Position numbers and translations under genes: made by a program. The notes beneath the pieces were generated by a model. It made no database searches, was not told the DNA's origin, and saw only the letters and a list, made by a program, of their open reading frames with translations. From Lobosporangium transversale (Eukaryota; Mortierellomycota; Mortierellomycetes; Mortierellales; Mortierellaceae), in NCBI RefSeq assembly GCF_002105155.1, contig NW_019029026.1:186001-250000 (forward strand): a DNA stretch of 64,000 nucleotides, written 5' to 3'. Below are positions 48,507 through 58,494 of this stretch, piece by piece (the stretch's first letter is position 1; each line of letters starts with the position of its first letter).

Positions 48507-49938
48507 GATGGCTCATATCCAGTAAGGACAAAAATTGATTTTTATTATTATTTTATTTTTTTTTATTTTTTGTTTCTGAATAAACAACTACGCAGGCGAA
48601 TCTTCTCTCTACAATGGCGAACGTCGCCTCAAAACCGACAGGATCTTTGAGGCTCTTGGATCTGTGGATGAGCTCAACTCGAGTATTGGGTAAAATATTC
48701 TTTCTTACTTAATACATACATACATACATTTTCATTTTTATTTTATATACTTATTTCCTTTTTTTTTTATTTTTTATTTTTTATTTTATTTTATTTTTTT
48801 GATTTCGATTTCGATTTCGATTTCTTGGGTATGGGACCTTACCCCCATCAGGATTGCACATCATTATTGTGCAAAGTCTGCCAATGGTCTCGAGAGTCAA
48901 TTGATTGAGGTAAACATAAAAGCCAGCCATTTCATCTAATCTTCATTCCTTAACTAAAAAGTAAAAAAAAAAAAAAAAAAAAAAAGCAAGCTTCGAAGAG
49001 TATAATAACGCGCGTACAAACTAATTTTTGCATCACGCATGCAATACCTTTAAACAATCCATAAAAAAAAAAAAAAAAAAAAGATCCAATGCAATCTTCA
49101 GGATATCGGATCAAACATCGCTACACCTAGACATGATGCTTCTGAGACTCAACTGCGTAAGGATCACTACGGGAAGATCTGAAAATTGGACGTAAAAAAA
49201 AAAAAAAAAAAAAAAAGAGGCTTAATTGTAATAGTTTCTGTTCGCCATCCTTTTTTTTTCCTTCTCTAATTGGGCCTTTAGATAATACAACTTTCGATGA
49301 AGGTCATGTAGAGACATTGGAACGTTGGATTGATGTGTTAGATTCGGTATGAATTTTTTTTTTTTTTTTTTTTTTTTTTTTCTTTCAAAAAGATATTGCA
49401 GTCTTACTTAATTTCTTAATATTCTAATTAAAAAAAAAAAAAAAAAAAAAAGCAACTTCCCCCACTTCGTAACTTCATCTTGCCATCCGGTGGTGAGTCT
49501 AGCATCTTTTTGCATCAAGCCCGTTCCGTAAGCCAAATGAAAGAATGTTTCTCATTTTGTACTTCACCGAGTATTCTATCATCTCTTTACGATAATTAAT
49601 TCCGTCAACTTTAATAGATCTGTCGACGTGCTGAACGTACCACCATTCCAGTTGTCGAGGCTCAGGATGCGGACGAAACTGTGCTAAAGTATTTGAATCG
49701 GTAATGACATCCTTGGTTCCTTTTACCAATCATTTTTGGGTCGTTTATTTTATCTGTTTAAAAAAACGAAAATGAATAAGAAGAGACTTATATTCTATTC
49801 TTTGTACACTTTATTAGTTTGAGTGACTATCTATTTGCAGCTGCTAGATATGCAGCCAAGCACGATGGATTGCAGGAAAACGTTTACAAGAAAGCTAAGA
49901 GTGGTCGTGAGGCATCTGTGCAGACTCGCGCACTTTAG
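48310..49938 (+). CDS. MMAB: Cob(I)alamin adenosyltransferase (PduO/MMAB type)
   Basis: It converts cob(I)alamin to adenosylcobalamin, the cofactor of methylmalonyl-CoA mutase, in mitochondria. Eight exons (48310-48409, 48596-48689, 48852-48909, 49084-49156, 49282-49346, 49453-49527, 49618-49700, 49818-49938) keep phase and give 222 residues. Signatures: [19 protein letters not shown] (ATP-binding loop, residues 26-44), [54 protein letters not shown] (Arg/Glu of the active site) and [19 protein letters not shown]. The order and spacing match human MMAB throughout. The start at 48310 is the first ATG after an in-frame stop and gives a short hydrophobic/basic N-terminus, so a targeting peptide is possible but not clear. 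Acceptors of exons 4 and 6 are preceded by A tracts instead of pyrimidines. Convergent with NDUFA13. Confidence 0.93.
48440..48503. repeat. (AAAT)n(AAT)n microsatellite in intron 1 of the MMAB-type gene
   Basis: AAAT units pass into about twelve AAT units inside the first intron. Confidence 0.85.
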
Positions 49939-49956
49939 TACAAAACAAAACAAAAC

Positions 49957-49988
<32 letters not shown>

Positions 49989-49994
49989 AATAAA
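49989..49994 (+). terminator. Candidate polyadenylation signal of the MMAB-type gene
   Basis: AATAAA lies 50 nt after the stop codon, just beyond an A tract. Confidence 0.45.
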
Positions 49995-50203
49995 ATACTT
50001 GATACAAAAAATAGGACACCGTATAATGCCAGCCTTAATTTTATTTATCTTTATTTTTTATTGGTTTTCCCGAAATTCCATTACATTGAGAGAGATTAGG
50101 ATATAGAATGTTTTTTTTTTTTTTTTTTAAGAAAGTTCATCACAATTGTATAAATGTTGTTTTCTCTTTTTTACTGTCTTATTTTATTCTTTTATTTATT
50201 CTT

Positions 50204-51325
50204 TTATGGCAGGACAACATATGGCTTGGGGGCATAGCGATCTGAGTTGTAGACAGACTCACCAGCCTTCCAACCCTTATGGTTCTTCATGATCTCGGCC
50301 TCACGTTGCTTGGCAGCGACCTCGCGACGGTATGTATCACGATCAGCCTCGGCTTGCAAAAGTGGAATTAAGTGAATACGCGACCACACCTTCTCACGCT
50401 CAAGTTCCCTATTTATTTTGCACAAATTAATAGTAATAATAATAATAAAGAAAATAAAATAAAATAAAATAAAATAAAATAAAATAAAAAAAAGCCATGT
50501 TGACAGTCAGGTATAATGCTTCTTTAAAGTCTCCCTGTTGCTTTTCCAAATGAACCTTTTTTATGCCTTAGAAAACCATAATCCTGTCTGTTTCAAACAA
50601 AAGGTATTCTCAGCAATAACGCCTCCATTATTTCTCCATGACGATAATGGTTCCTTGGTAATCACTTTTAGCAATTATTGTACTTTGGCTCTTCCTGTTC
50701 CATTGAAAGGGATGTGCGGAAAGGACTTTTCCTTCTACATCCTTCAGGATATATAAAAACACGATCAAACACGTGTAATATCCGATCCGTCCTTTCTGCC
50801 TCATTAAGTACTAGACCTCGTCTTAAAATTGACGTAGAGCCCCGAGTATCATTAATGCTATTGTTATTATTATTGTCATCATTGTTGTTATTACTGTAGT
50901 CGTTATTATTGTCCATATCATCCGTGTGCTGATGCTGTTATCAATGATTGCTATAACTGGTAAAAAAGGAAATATTCCTGCATCCGTGTTCTGCACCTCG
51001 GAATAAAAAGAATTCTTCTTGATGTGTTTAGTTGTCACCTTGCCAATCTGTTTTACATGCCAGCCTGTCAGTCTCCCTTCCTGCCTTTCCTGCCTGCTTG
51101 TCTCCCTGTCAATTACTTTCTATAGTCCTTTTTTTTTTTTTTTTTTTTTTTTTACCTGCGCTCAAGATTACCCTGGCCGGTTCTGTACAGACCGAAAGTG
51201 CACATGAGTGTAATGCCAGAGAAAAGGACAAGACCCGAAGGTCCGACCTTAGGAATATAACGCTTATATCTGATTTCAGGGAAACCGCCGGGGCGAGGCA
51301 GCTCTTGCTGTGGAATTGTCGACAT
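50204..51325 (-). CDS. NDUFA13: NADH:ubiquinone oxidoreductase subunit NDUFA13 / GRIM-19
   Basis: This is an accessory subunit of mitochondrial complex I. Two minus-strand exons (51325-51156, 50408-50204) separated by a 747-nt intron encode 124 residues. The N-terminus MSTIPQQELPRPGGFPEIRY and KRYIPKVGPSG match the Pro-Gly-rich start of GRIM-19 (PGGYGPIDYKR, then LPRRG-SGY). A hydrophobic segment follows (LVLFSGITLMCTFGLY, the single membrane helix), then GNLERRELEREKVWSRIHLI and PLLQAEADRD, matching the RERR...ALLPLLQAE region of animal homologues. It continues into AEIMKNHKGWKAGESVY (DWKVGESV in animals). The second exon alone contains a methionine-led frame, but its first residues are intronic. 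It is divergent from the small mitochondrial gene at 52096 and convergent with the MMAB-type gene. Confidence 0.92.
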
Positions 51326-52095
51326 GTCCGAGAGTATTTATAAGGAGAATAAAAGCAGGCGAGAGAGAGTAGGGAGTGAGAATGATTGCCGATTTCGATC
51401 TGTCACCGGCCGGATGAAAAAACAATGTGACGAAAAGAAAGCTTTACTAATCACGTGATCATGCAAAAAAAAAAAAAAAAAAAAAAACAGGGCGAGCTAC
51501 TTCGTCTTCTAATGATATCTTTCTTTCGCTCACAATCTTTTTTGAAAACACTTCAACGTATGCTTCTGGAAGTGGATGGGAGAAAAAGACAAAAGAGACA
51601 TCAAGATCTTCGTTCGAGACCACAGTTTATTGATTCGCCAGAGTATTAATAATAATTTCTCTAGATATCAAATAATGGTCCCTCTTCGTTGATATCCAAT
51701 ATCACCAGGAGATTCCTCAATATGAAATTTAACACTTGGTAAGACGCGGGGGAATAAATAACTGACCAAATTTACTCAAGATATTCAAGTTCAGATGAGA
51801 CCAGGATGGGGAAGTCTTAATTAGCAAAGACCGAGAGACTAATGTTAGACAACCAAAGTTGATCAAGGATCGTCGTGCTGTTTGTCATGAATTTACATAG
51901 GATCACCCGGAATAGACGATAGACTAGTAGGACGCTGTAATGTTCTCCGATAAGTCCATATTCAGTAGGGCGGAGACCTTCGGTAGAGAGCACTGCTGTG
52001 AAGGTCTAGCCGCAACACTTGAGGAACATTAGACATTCCAACAAAACAAAGTGTAACAGGCGAGATTTTGGCATGATATTTTATGTTATCATGGC
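51326..52095. promoter_or_regulatory. Divergent promoter region between two mitochondrial-protein genes
   Basis: This 770-bp region separates the NDUFA13 start from that of the small mitochondrial gene. Near NDUFA13 it has TATTTATAAG (51336-51345) and an A tract (51464-51486). The right part holds the stem-loop annotated separately. No protein-coding exon is supported. Confidence 0.5.
51938..52031 (+). ncRNA. Nested stem-loop, candidate structured RNA or 5' leader element
   Basis: Outer arms TAATGTTC (51938-51945) and GAACATTA (52024-52031) can pair over 8 bp. Within them GCGG-AGACCTTC (51970-51981) pairs with GAAGGTCT-AG-CCGC (52000-52013), giving 8+4 bp with a two-base bulge. AGC/GCT can pair in the terminal loop. 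The structure ends 65 nt before the start codon of the small mitochondrial gene, so it may sit in its 5' leader. The fold of one stem, an open pocket and a closing stem, followed by ACA at 52033-52035, loosely recalls the 3' half of an H/ACA snoRNA. The pocket-to-ACA spacing (19 nt) is longer than usual. No known RNA family was recognised. Confidence 0.35.
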
Positions 52096-52367
52096 ATGAA
52101 GAAGATTGCTCATGCTTTACGAGGTGCTCGATTATTACCTCGAAGCTACTCGGTACTGGTACACTATGGATCTGAAAACTTATAATTTCAAGGATAATAA
52201 GGTTATCACCTCACTTTTTTCAGGCCATGAATCCGTTTGAACATGGGTGGATATGGGGATCCGCCAGAGCCAAAGAAGTTATGGACAAATATCTTGAGCA
52301 TGCCAAGGAGCTCAAGGAAAACATGGCCAAACAGGTTATTAATGTCTTCATAGACGAGTGTGAATAA
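52096..52367 (+). CDS. Small predicted mitochondrial protein, unknown family
   Basis: Two exons, 52096-52152 and 52224-52367, give about 66 residues; a second in-phase donor at 52159 would add Val-Leu. The first exon reads MKKIAHALRGARLLPRSYS, a basic, Ser/Arg-containing, acid-free amphipathic stretch typical of a mitochondrial presequence with an RSYS-type cleavage site. The second exon, after a good CTTTTTTCAG acceptor, reads AMNPFEHGWIWGSARAKEVM and then a charged helix (DKYLEHAKELKENMAKQVIN) to a TAA stop. Codon use is C/G-ending as in neighbours. It is too short to be found by a simple length cut-off. The gene sits head to head with complex I subunit NDUFA13, which suggests a shared mitochondrial role. 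I do not recognise a family. A small accessory or assembly protein of the respiratory chain or ATP synthase is a guess. Confidence 0.65.
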
Positions 52368-52627
52368 GGGTTATTCAAAAGCAAACAATAGGATCCAAAG
52401 CCATTTTTAAATGTGAAATAGCAAAAGATAAAAAGCAGATAATTATACTATGAAGAATAGGTGTTTTTACTAAAAGCAAATGGCCCCAATATCATTTGAA
52501 AAAACATGGATCACTATATTTAACCAAAAACTACTTGCATAGACACAGGGCACAGGCAACAGATTGACAGACAGACAGATAGACACAGACATATGAACAA
52601 ACTACATATACATAATTCTCTTTGTGC

Positions 52628-53736
52628 TCACTTGTTCTCCTCAGCCGAGAAGGAGGCCCCGGTTCCATTGGCGACACTGGCGTTGGCGGTAGTGGCATCA
52701 GAGGGTGTTAGCTCTGTAGCAGTGGCTAGAGATACTGGTGCGGCTGATGACACAGTATCGGCAGTGGCTCCAGTGGACTCTGCTGTTGCTGTTACTGCTG
52801 CTGCTGCTGCTGCTGCCGCCGCTGCCGCTTGGTATCCATAGTATTGACTGTAATACTGTTGGTAGGCTTCTTGGCTATAGCCTTGCTGAGTATAATAAGC
52901 TGAGTAGTCAGGTACAGTTGTTCCAGAAGTGGCTGTGGAATCACTTGCCGTGACGGTTGTAGCAGGGGTTATGGAGGTGGTAGTTGCTGCAGACGTAGTT
53001 GGCGTCGCTGAAGATGTGGGAGCTGCACTAGTAGCAGCTGTAGTACCATATTGACCCGCAGCATATCGAGAGTAGTCAAAAGCATTGTAGGCTGACACGT
53101 CTGCACCGGTAGTAGGAGTAGCAGAAGATGCATCTGCCGAACTGGAAGCTGTCGCCGCTGGCGGTTGGTATCCTAAGATAGTAAAAAACGTGTCAGATTA
53201 AATTGTGTGCAATGTAGTATTCATTTATCAGAATGCGTATCGTGATAATAACCATCATCTTACCTGCAGCACCATATTGGTATCCATAGTATTGGGCATA
53301 TGCAGCCTGCTGTTCGGGCGTATATCCAGTGACTGCGGCTGTAGAAGCTGCTGGGGTACCATAGCTACCATATTGGCCGTATCCACTTGATGTTGATTGC
53401 GCTGGTTGCTGATATTGCTGCTGCTGCTGCTGGTAAGCACCATAACCACCGGAGCCTCCATATCCCCTATTGAGACAGTTCAGAAATAGTTTGGTTTGTT
53501 ATTAACACTCTGTACTTTTCTTATTATTATTACAATAAAGTCAAAGTTGATTGATAAATATCACTTACCCTTGATCACGCTGTCCACCATAACGTTCGTT
53601 ATCACGCTAATACAACAGAACCAGTAATAGATTGCGTTTATAGTATGGCATGCCGGTGATCATCACAAACGGAAAAAATCAGAGCAACGTTGTAAAAAGA
53701 TAATTGCAACCGCAAACATCATGATGCAAAATGTTC

Positions 53737-53768
<32 letters not shown>

Positions 53769-56148
53769 ACATATTGGTTGAGTGAAGTAAAACGAGACAA
53801 GACACAGCAAGATGTTCACAGCATATTGTCAAGATAAAAGGCAGAGAGAAAGGCAAAGAGGCAGAAAAATTATCAATTTACATTTGGTCGTAGCAATAGT
53901 TGGCCCATTCTGTTAGTCTTTAAGTTGTTGAGCGGATGCTACACCGGAGTTCTCTCCTGAGCATAAACAGTACACAAAACACAAGCAGCACAAAGCATAA
54001 AGCATAGTACAAAGCACACAATACAAGTATCCCAGACTCACATCCAGACAGATTAATCATGAGAAACAAGTGTTGATGAAGAGACACAGGTATACACACG
54101 AGCACACACATACACACACACGCACGCAAAAAAGTTCCATTGTAAGCACAATACTCCAAACAATATAGGTCTCCTGACTGTTCATCCATCTAGACAGAGT
54201 GTATCGATATGTGCTATATGTTGTCGCAATTAGGAGGCAGTCGTATACAGGAATTGCATCTGGCCGTTTCGACAAAGAGCGGATCCTAAGACAGTTGTTA
54301 TGTCAAAGGAAGAAGCATGGCATCTTCGAGACATAAAGCAATCGCGAGAATACGAAGGCATCACATCATTGCATAAAGATATCCAATGTAGCATACGCAA
54401 CCTTGTGTCTCCGCTTCCGATTTCATTTTTTTTTTTTTTTTTTTTTTTATCGTCAAAATGTGGATTCAACATTTGGTTTCCAATACATCCAGCTGAATGT
54501 TAATATGTCGTCAATAGAATCAAACGGTCCAGTAACGTCGCGAGGTAATATAGTATAAAAATATTCAAAGACAACATTCACACATGAATGATAAATCGTG
54601 AGCAGTTCAATGGGTTGTCGAGCCGCTTTCTGTTTATGTCGTGCCGAAGACCATAAATCCATGTCCGAGTCTGGCGACGAGTCGTCTTTTGTATATGAAG
54701 CCCGACACAAGCTCAAAAAGTATACATAAAATAGTCCAATAGAAGAGAACAACAAGGAAAATAAAATAATAATAAAGAGGGTGTAATAATGAATGTACTC
54801 TAACTTACCGCTCCGGCAACTTTCTCCATAATCAATTGTTTGGCATATTCAACTGCCTCGGGGGGTCCATATAAGTTAATAGTGCGATCTGTTGGAGGTG
54901 GCATAGCAGGATCAACTTGCTGTACCTGGATCTTAGCACGAGACTGTATTTGAAGCTGCTTGACTGTCTCGCCCCCACGACCAATCACCAATCCGATTGC
55001 ATCCTGAGGGACAGTTATAGTAACAGGTGGTGTAGTCTGGTATCCACTACTATGACCAGCTCTAGGTGCCATGTCGCTGACAATCTCCTCAACGAGCGCT
55101 TTTGCTCGCTCAATCGCACTATCGTCTCCAGTGATGGAGACAGTTCTGTTAGGGGAGTTATGGTCGTTGGGCGTAGGAGTGACCGCAATACGTGCTCCAC
55201 TACGATCCTGTAAATCGCGGATGGTCTCGCCGCCGCGTCCAATGACAAGACCGACCTTGGTGCTTGGAATCTGAATGGTGGCGGTGGTACCACCGCGACC
55301 GTAGCTTCCGTTTGCACTTATACCATAGTTTCCATTGCCATAGCCGCCGCCACTAGTATACCCACCCCCCCCATGGCGCTCTCCAGTCTGAGAACTGGCA
55401 ATAATTTCTTGAATCTGGCGCTTTGCGTCTACAATGCCAGCAGGCTGTCCTAAAATATTAACGAATCGTTCACGGTCCCCAGGGTTGCCATCTGTAGGAA
55501 TACCCATGTAATATGAACAGTATTAGATTGAGTGAAATTAACTGAAGCCATAAACTCAAATAAAAAAAAAATAAAAAAAAATATTAAACTCCTAATGCAG
55601 ATATTTACCTTGTGAGAACTGTACACGACAGCCTGTCTCGCGTTCAATTCGCTTGAGGTTTTCACCGCCACGTCCAATTATCAAGCCTACTAGGTTTCCT
55701 GGCACAGGCATTTCCTCTTGGATTTGATGCTCATTACGCATAGGAGGAGCATAGTGCGAAACTTGAGCTCCTAGACCAGGACGATGCATGGGAGTTGAGT
55801 CTATAATACAATCAATATTCAGTAACGAAGCATTAGTTGATGAGATGAATTTTTAAATTTGTAAAGACTTGCGGAAAATGAAAGAAGAGTACCTCGACCA
55901 CTATCATATGCCATCCTTTTGCCATATGAGTTGTCATCACGACCATCATGGCCATGGCTACTATAGTCATCTTCAAAAGAACGTTTCAAAGGGGCATGTG
56001 TACTAGGTGTGGCAACAGGTGGGGCGGCACTAGAAGCTGAGTTGCCAAGCTTTGCAGCCAAAGCCTTGACTTTAGCCATCGCAGCAGTAAAATCAACCTT
56101 GGCCGCGGGGGCACCAGATGCGTCTTGACCGGGAGTATCTGAAGGCAT
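52628..56148 (-). CDS. Three-KH-domain RNA-binding protein (FUBP/KSRP type)
   Basis: Six minus-strand exons (56148-55893, 55800-55609, 55491-54809, 53606-53569, 53466-53264, 53172-52628) encode 638 residues. There are three KH domains, each with the GxxG loop: VGLIIGRGGENLKRIERETG (about residue 115), VGLVIGRGGETIRDLQDRSG (about 225) and IGLVIGRGGETVKQLQIQSR (about 312). Gly/Tyr-rich and Gln/Ala/Thr-rich sequence follows, including Tyr-rich motifs (YSAYYTQQGYSQEAYQQYY) like those in the C-terminal region of FUBP proteins, and an 11-residue Ala run. Such proteins bind single-stranded RNA or DNA and act in mRNA stability, splicing or transcription. The short N-terminus (MPSDTPGQDASGAPAAK) is Ala-rich, with AAMAKVKALAAKLG helix. 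Exon 4 is only 38 nt, after a 1202-nt intron, by far the longest in a gene here. An extra exon inside it cannot be excluded. Divergent from prefoldin subunit 3. Confidence 0.9.
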
Positions 56149-56520
56149 TTGTTTGATATTCGAATAGAATTAAGGGAAAGAAAAGAAAGTGAAGAAGATG
56201 GTTGATGACAGAAAAAAAAATAGCCGTCAATGTTGTGTTGTGTCAATGAACTGAAAGGTTCAAGCTCAGTGTTTTTGCGAAAAGCGCCACCTGAAATATA
56301 AATACATGTGACACACCACAATAAGATCAGAAACCAGAGGGCAACAAATTGGACAAAGACACATGAACTATGCTTTTCTTCTCCATAAAATAATATGCCC
56401 TGATTTTAAGGATCTAGAATATTTCACGTGATCTCACGCGCCTTCTCTTTGTCTCTTTTAGTTGACAGCTTTTCATCCTCAAACACTCAAACACTCAACA
56501 ATATCATCTACAAAGTCAAC
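56149..56520. promoter_or_regulatory. Divergent promoter, KH protein / prefoldin subunit 3
   Basis: This 372-bp spacer between outward-facing start codons contains a CACGTG (56425-56430) about 90 bp upstream of the prefoldin start. That is an E-box-like palindrome bound by bHLH factors, though whether it is used here is unknown. No coding sequence. Confidence 0.45.
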
Positions 56521-57006
56521 ATGGAGGCCAATCCTCGAGGAATCCCAAAGGCACCGTTTGTTGAAAATGTTGAAGACCATGTTAGCGAGCAGGAGCCTGT
56601 TGAGATTGTTCTTCGGAAGTTCCAAGAGGCTGTAGCGTATGTTCAGAAAGAGAATATAAGGAAAAAAGAAAAAGAAAAAGAAAAATAAGATATACGGTAT
56701 ATATAACATACGACATATTCTGCAAAAAAGTACCCAAGAAGTGCCAGGAACAAGGATTTAGCGCTGGAAGAGACGCAGTAGTGTATTATACCACTTTCAT
56801 TATCAAGCACCACTTCAGCATGAAGAGGATGATTACCTTACGACTGCAAAAAAAAAAAAAAAAAAAAAGAAAAAGAAAAAGAAGAGATCACCTACAAGAT
56901 AACAATTAATAGTCATCATCACTTTACCTCTCTTTATTTACAGCGCAAACGGGACAGTATTATTAATTACTAATTACTAATATTATGCTTAATTTGCTCT
57001 TGCACG

Positions 57007-57041
<35 letters not shown>

Positions 57042-57597
57042 ATAGAAAATACAAGTTCATGGAAGTGAACATGCTTCAGCGCAAACGTAATCTGGATGCA
57101 AAGATCCCTGAGATCCGCAAAACCCTTGAGATGGTGCAGTTTTTGCAATCACAAGCCAGCAAGGAAGATGAGACCAAGGAGATCGAAACATTGTATGAAT
57201 TGAACGATACGTTATACGCCACTGCTAAGATTCAACCTACTGGAAAAGTTTGCCTGTGGCTGGGTGTAAGTGGATACAATATAACTTATACTGATCGGAT
57301 CGAGTGATCTTTGATACAAATTATATAACTGTGTCCTTTTCTTTTTTTTCTATTCTTGATACACAACCTCATATTTAGGCCAATGTCATGCTGGAATACC
57401 CAGTTGAAGAGGCTGCAGACCTTTTAAAGACCAAATTAGAATCTGCATTGAAGACATTGAAGAATACAGAAGAAGATTTGGCCTATCTGAGAGATCAAAT
57501 TACTACAATGGAGGTCAACACGGCTCGAGTCTATAACTGGGATGTGAAGCAACGGCGCCTCGCAAGGGCCAAGGCCGAAACTGAGAGCAAAGAATAA
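56521..57597 (+). CDS. PAC10: Prefoldin subunit 3
   Basis: Prefoldin is a hexameric co-chaperone that hands unfolded actin and tubulin to the CCT chaperonin; this is the alpha-type subunit Pac10/Gim2/VBP1. Three exons (56521-56636, 57046-57265, 57379-57597) give 184 residues, the usual length. The N-terminal RGIPKAPFVENVEDHV is the family signature. KYKFMEVNMLQRKRNLDAKI and PEIRKTLEMVQFLQ form the first coiled-coil arm. KVCLWLGANVMLEYPVEEA is the beta-hairpin core, built across the second splice. AYLRDQITTMEVNTARVYNW and DVKQRR form the second arm. An ATG near the start of exon 2 (57038) is intronic, since the true frame enters at 57046 after ATAG. The exon-2 acceptor is preceded by a 28-base A tract. 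Intron 1 is 409 nt. Confidence 0.95.
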
Positions 57598-58173
57598 AGG
57601 ATCGGATAAAATAAAGTAAAAAACAATATACAAACAATAAATGGAAAGCTTTCACATAGTCTACGTTATAGCTTGCTTTAACATTAACATATTTTGCTAC
57701 AGTCTTTTTTGTGCGTGGGATATGGTCATTGAAAGGTGCATTCTTTAGAAGCTCAGATTACTGCTGCATAAGCTAAATGTATATGTGTATTTTTGTCTTC
57801 ACTGCGTTTCATTATTTCTTTCTGTATTTTTTGTCTTTCGTTTCGTTTATGTTTAGCATCAACGCGTCTTTTCTCTTGTGAGAAAAAGGTATTAATTCAC
57901 TTTTGTATTTTTTTTTTCTTTTTTCTTTCTTTCCTTTCCTTTTTTTTTTTTTCTTTTTCTTTTTTTTTTTTTTTTTTTGTCTTTTCTTGTCGTTGTCGTT
58001 ATATTGATTTGTAGTTCGTCCATGCTTCATCGTAGAGGTCATGAGATAGCATCAAAGGGGAGGTGGGTAGTAAGAAAAGAATGATTATTTACGAGATATA
58101 GTATGTAGAAAAAAAAAATAAAAAATAAAGAGACGTAGGCATCGTTGTCAAACAATAGTATTCCGCCTTGGTA
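57598..58173. other. Convergent 3' region, prefoldin subunit 3 / phosphatase
   Basis: This 576-bp AT-rich region has T-rich runs at 57909-57978. No gene is seen. Confidence 0.6.
57636..57641 (+). terminator. Candidate polyadenylation signal of prefoldin subunit 3
   Basis: AATAAA lies 38 nt after the stop codon. Confidence 0.45.
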
Positions 58174-58460
58174 TTATGCTTGCTCCTCGTTGGTCATATC
58201 CAGTATAGGATTCACATCATCCACCACAGTTAAATCCGCTAGGAATGGGATAAGGTCCAGCAGTTCGGTATCGTGCGGATCATTGAACCAAGAAGAGATC
58301 GGAACCGCATTGGTTTGATGGAAGATATAGCTTGCTGGAGAATTGTCGATAATAATTGTATTCTTTAAGTCTCGGCCTATTACAGAAAGATCCTACAAGA
58401 AGCAAAAAATATAAACGTCTTATCTGAGCATTGATCCTTGCTTTAACATTATCGAGTGAC

Positions 58461-58494
<34 letters not shown>

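Noticed and set aside
53870-53915. Possible 28-nt extra exon within the long KH-gene intron
   Set aside because: It has AG and GTAAAT borders on the minus strand, but 28 nt between two phase-0 sites would break the frame.
57038-57045. ATG at 57038 as the start of prefoldin subunit 3
   Set aside because: The family N-terminus RGIPKAPF is on the upstream exon and joins in frame after ATAG at 57045.
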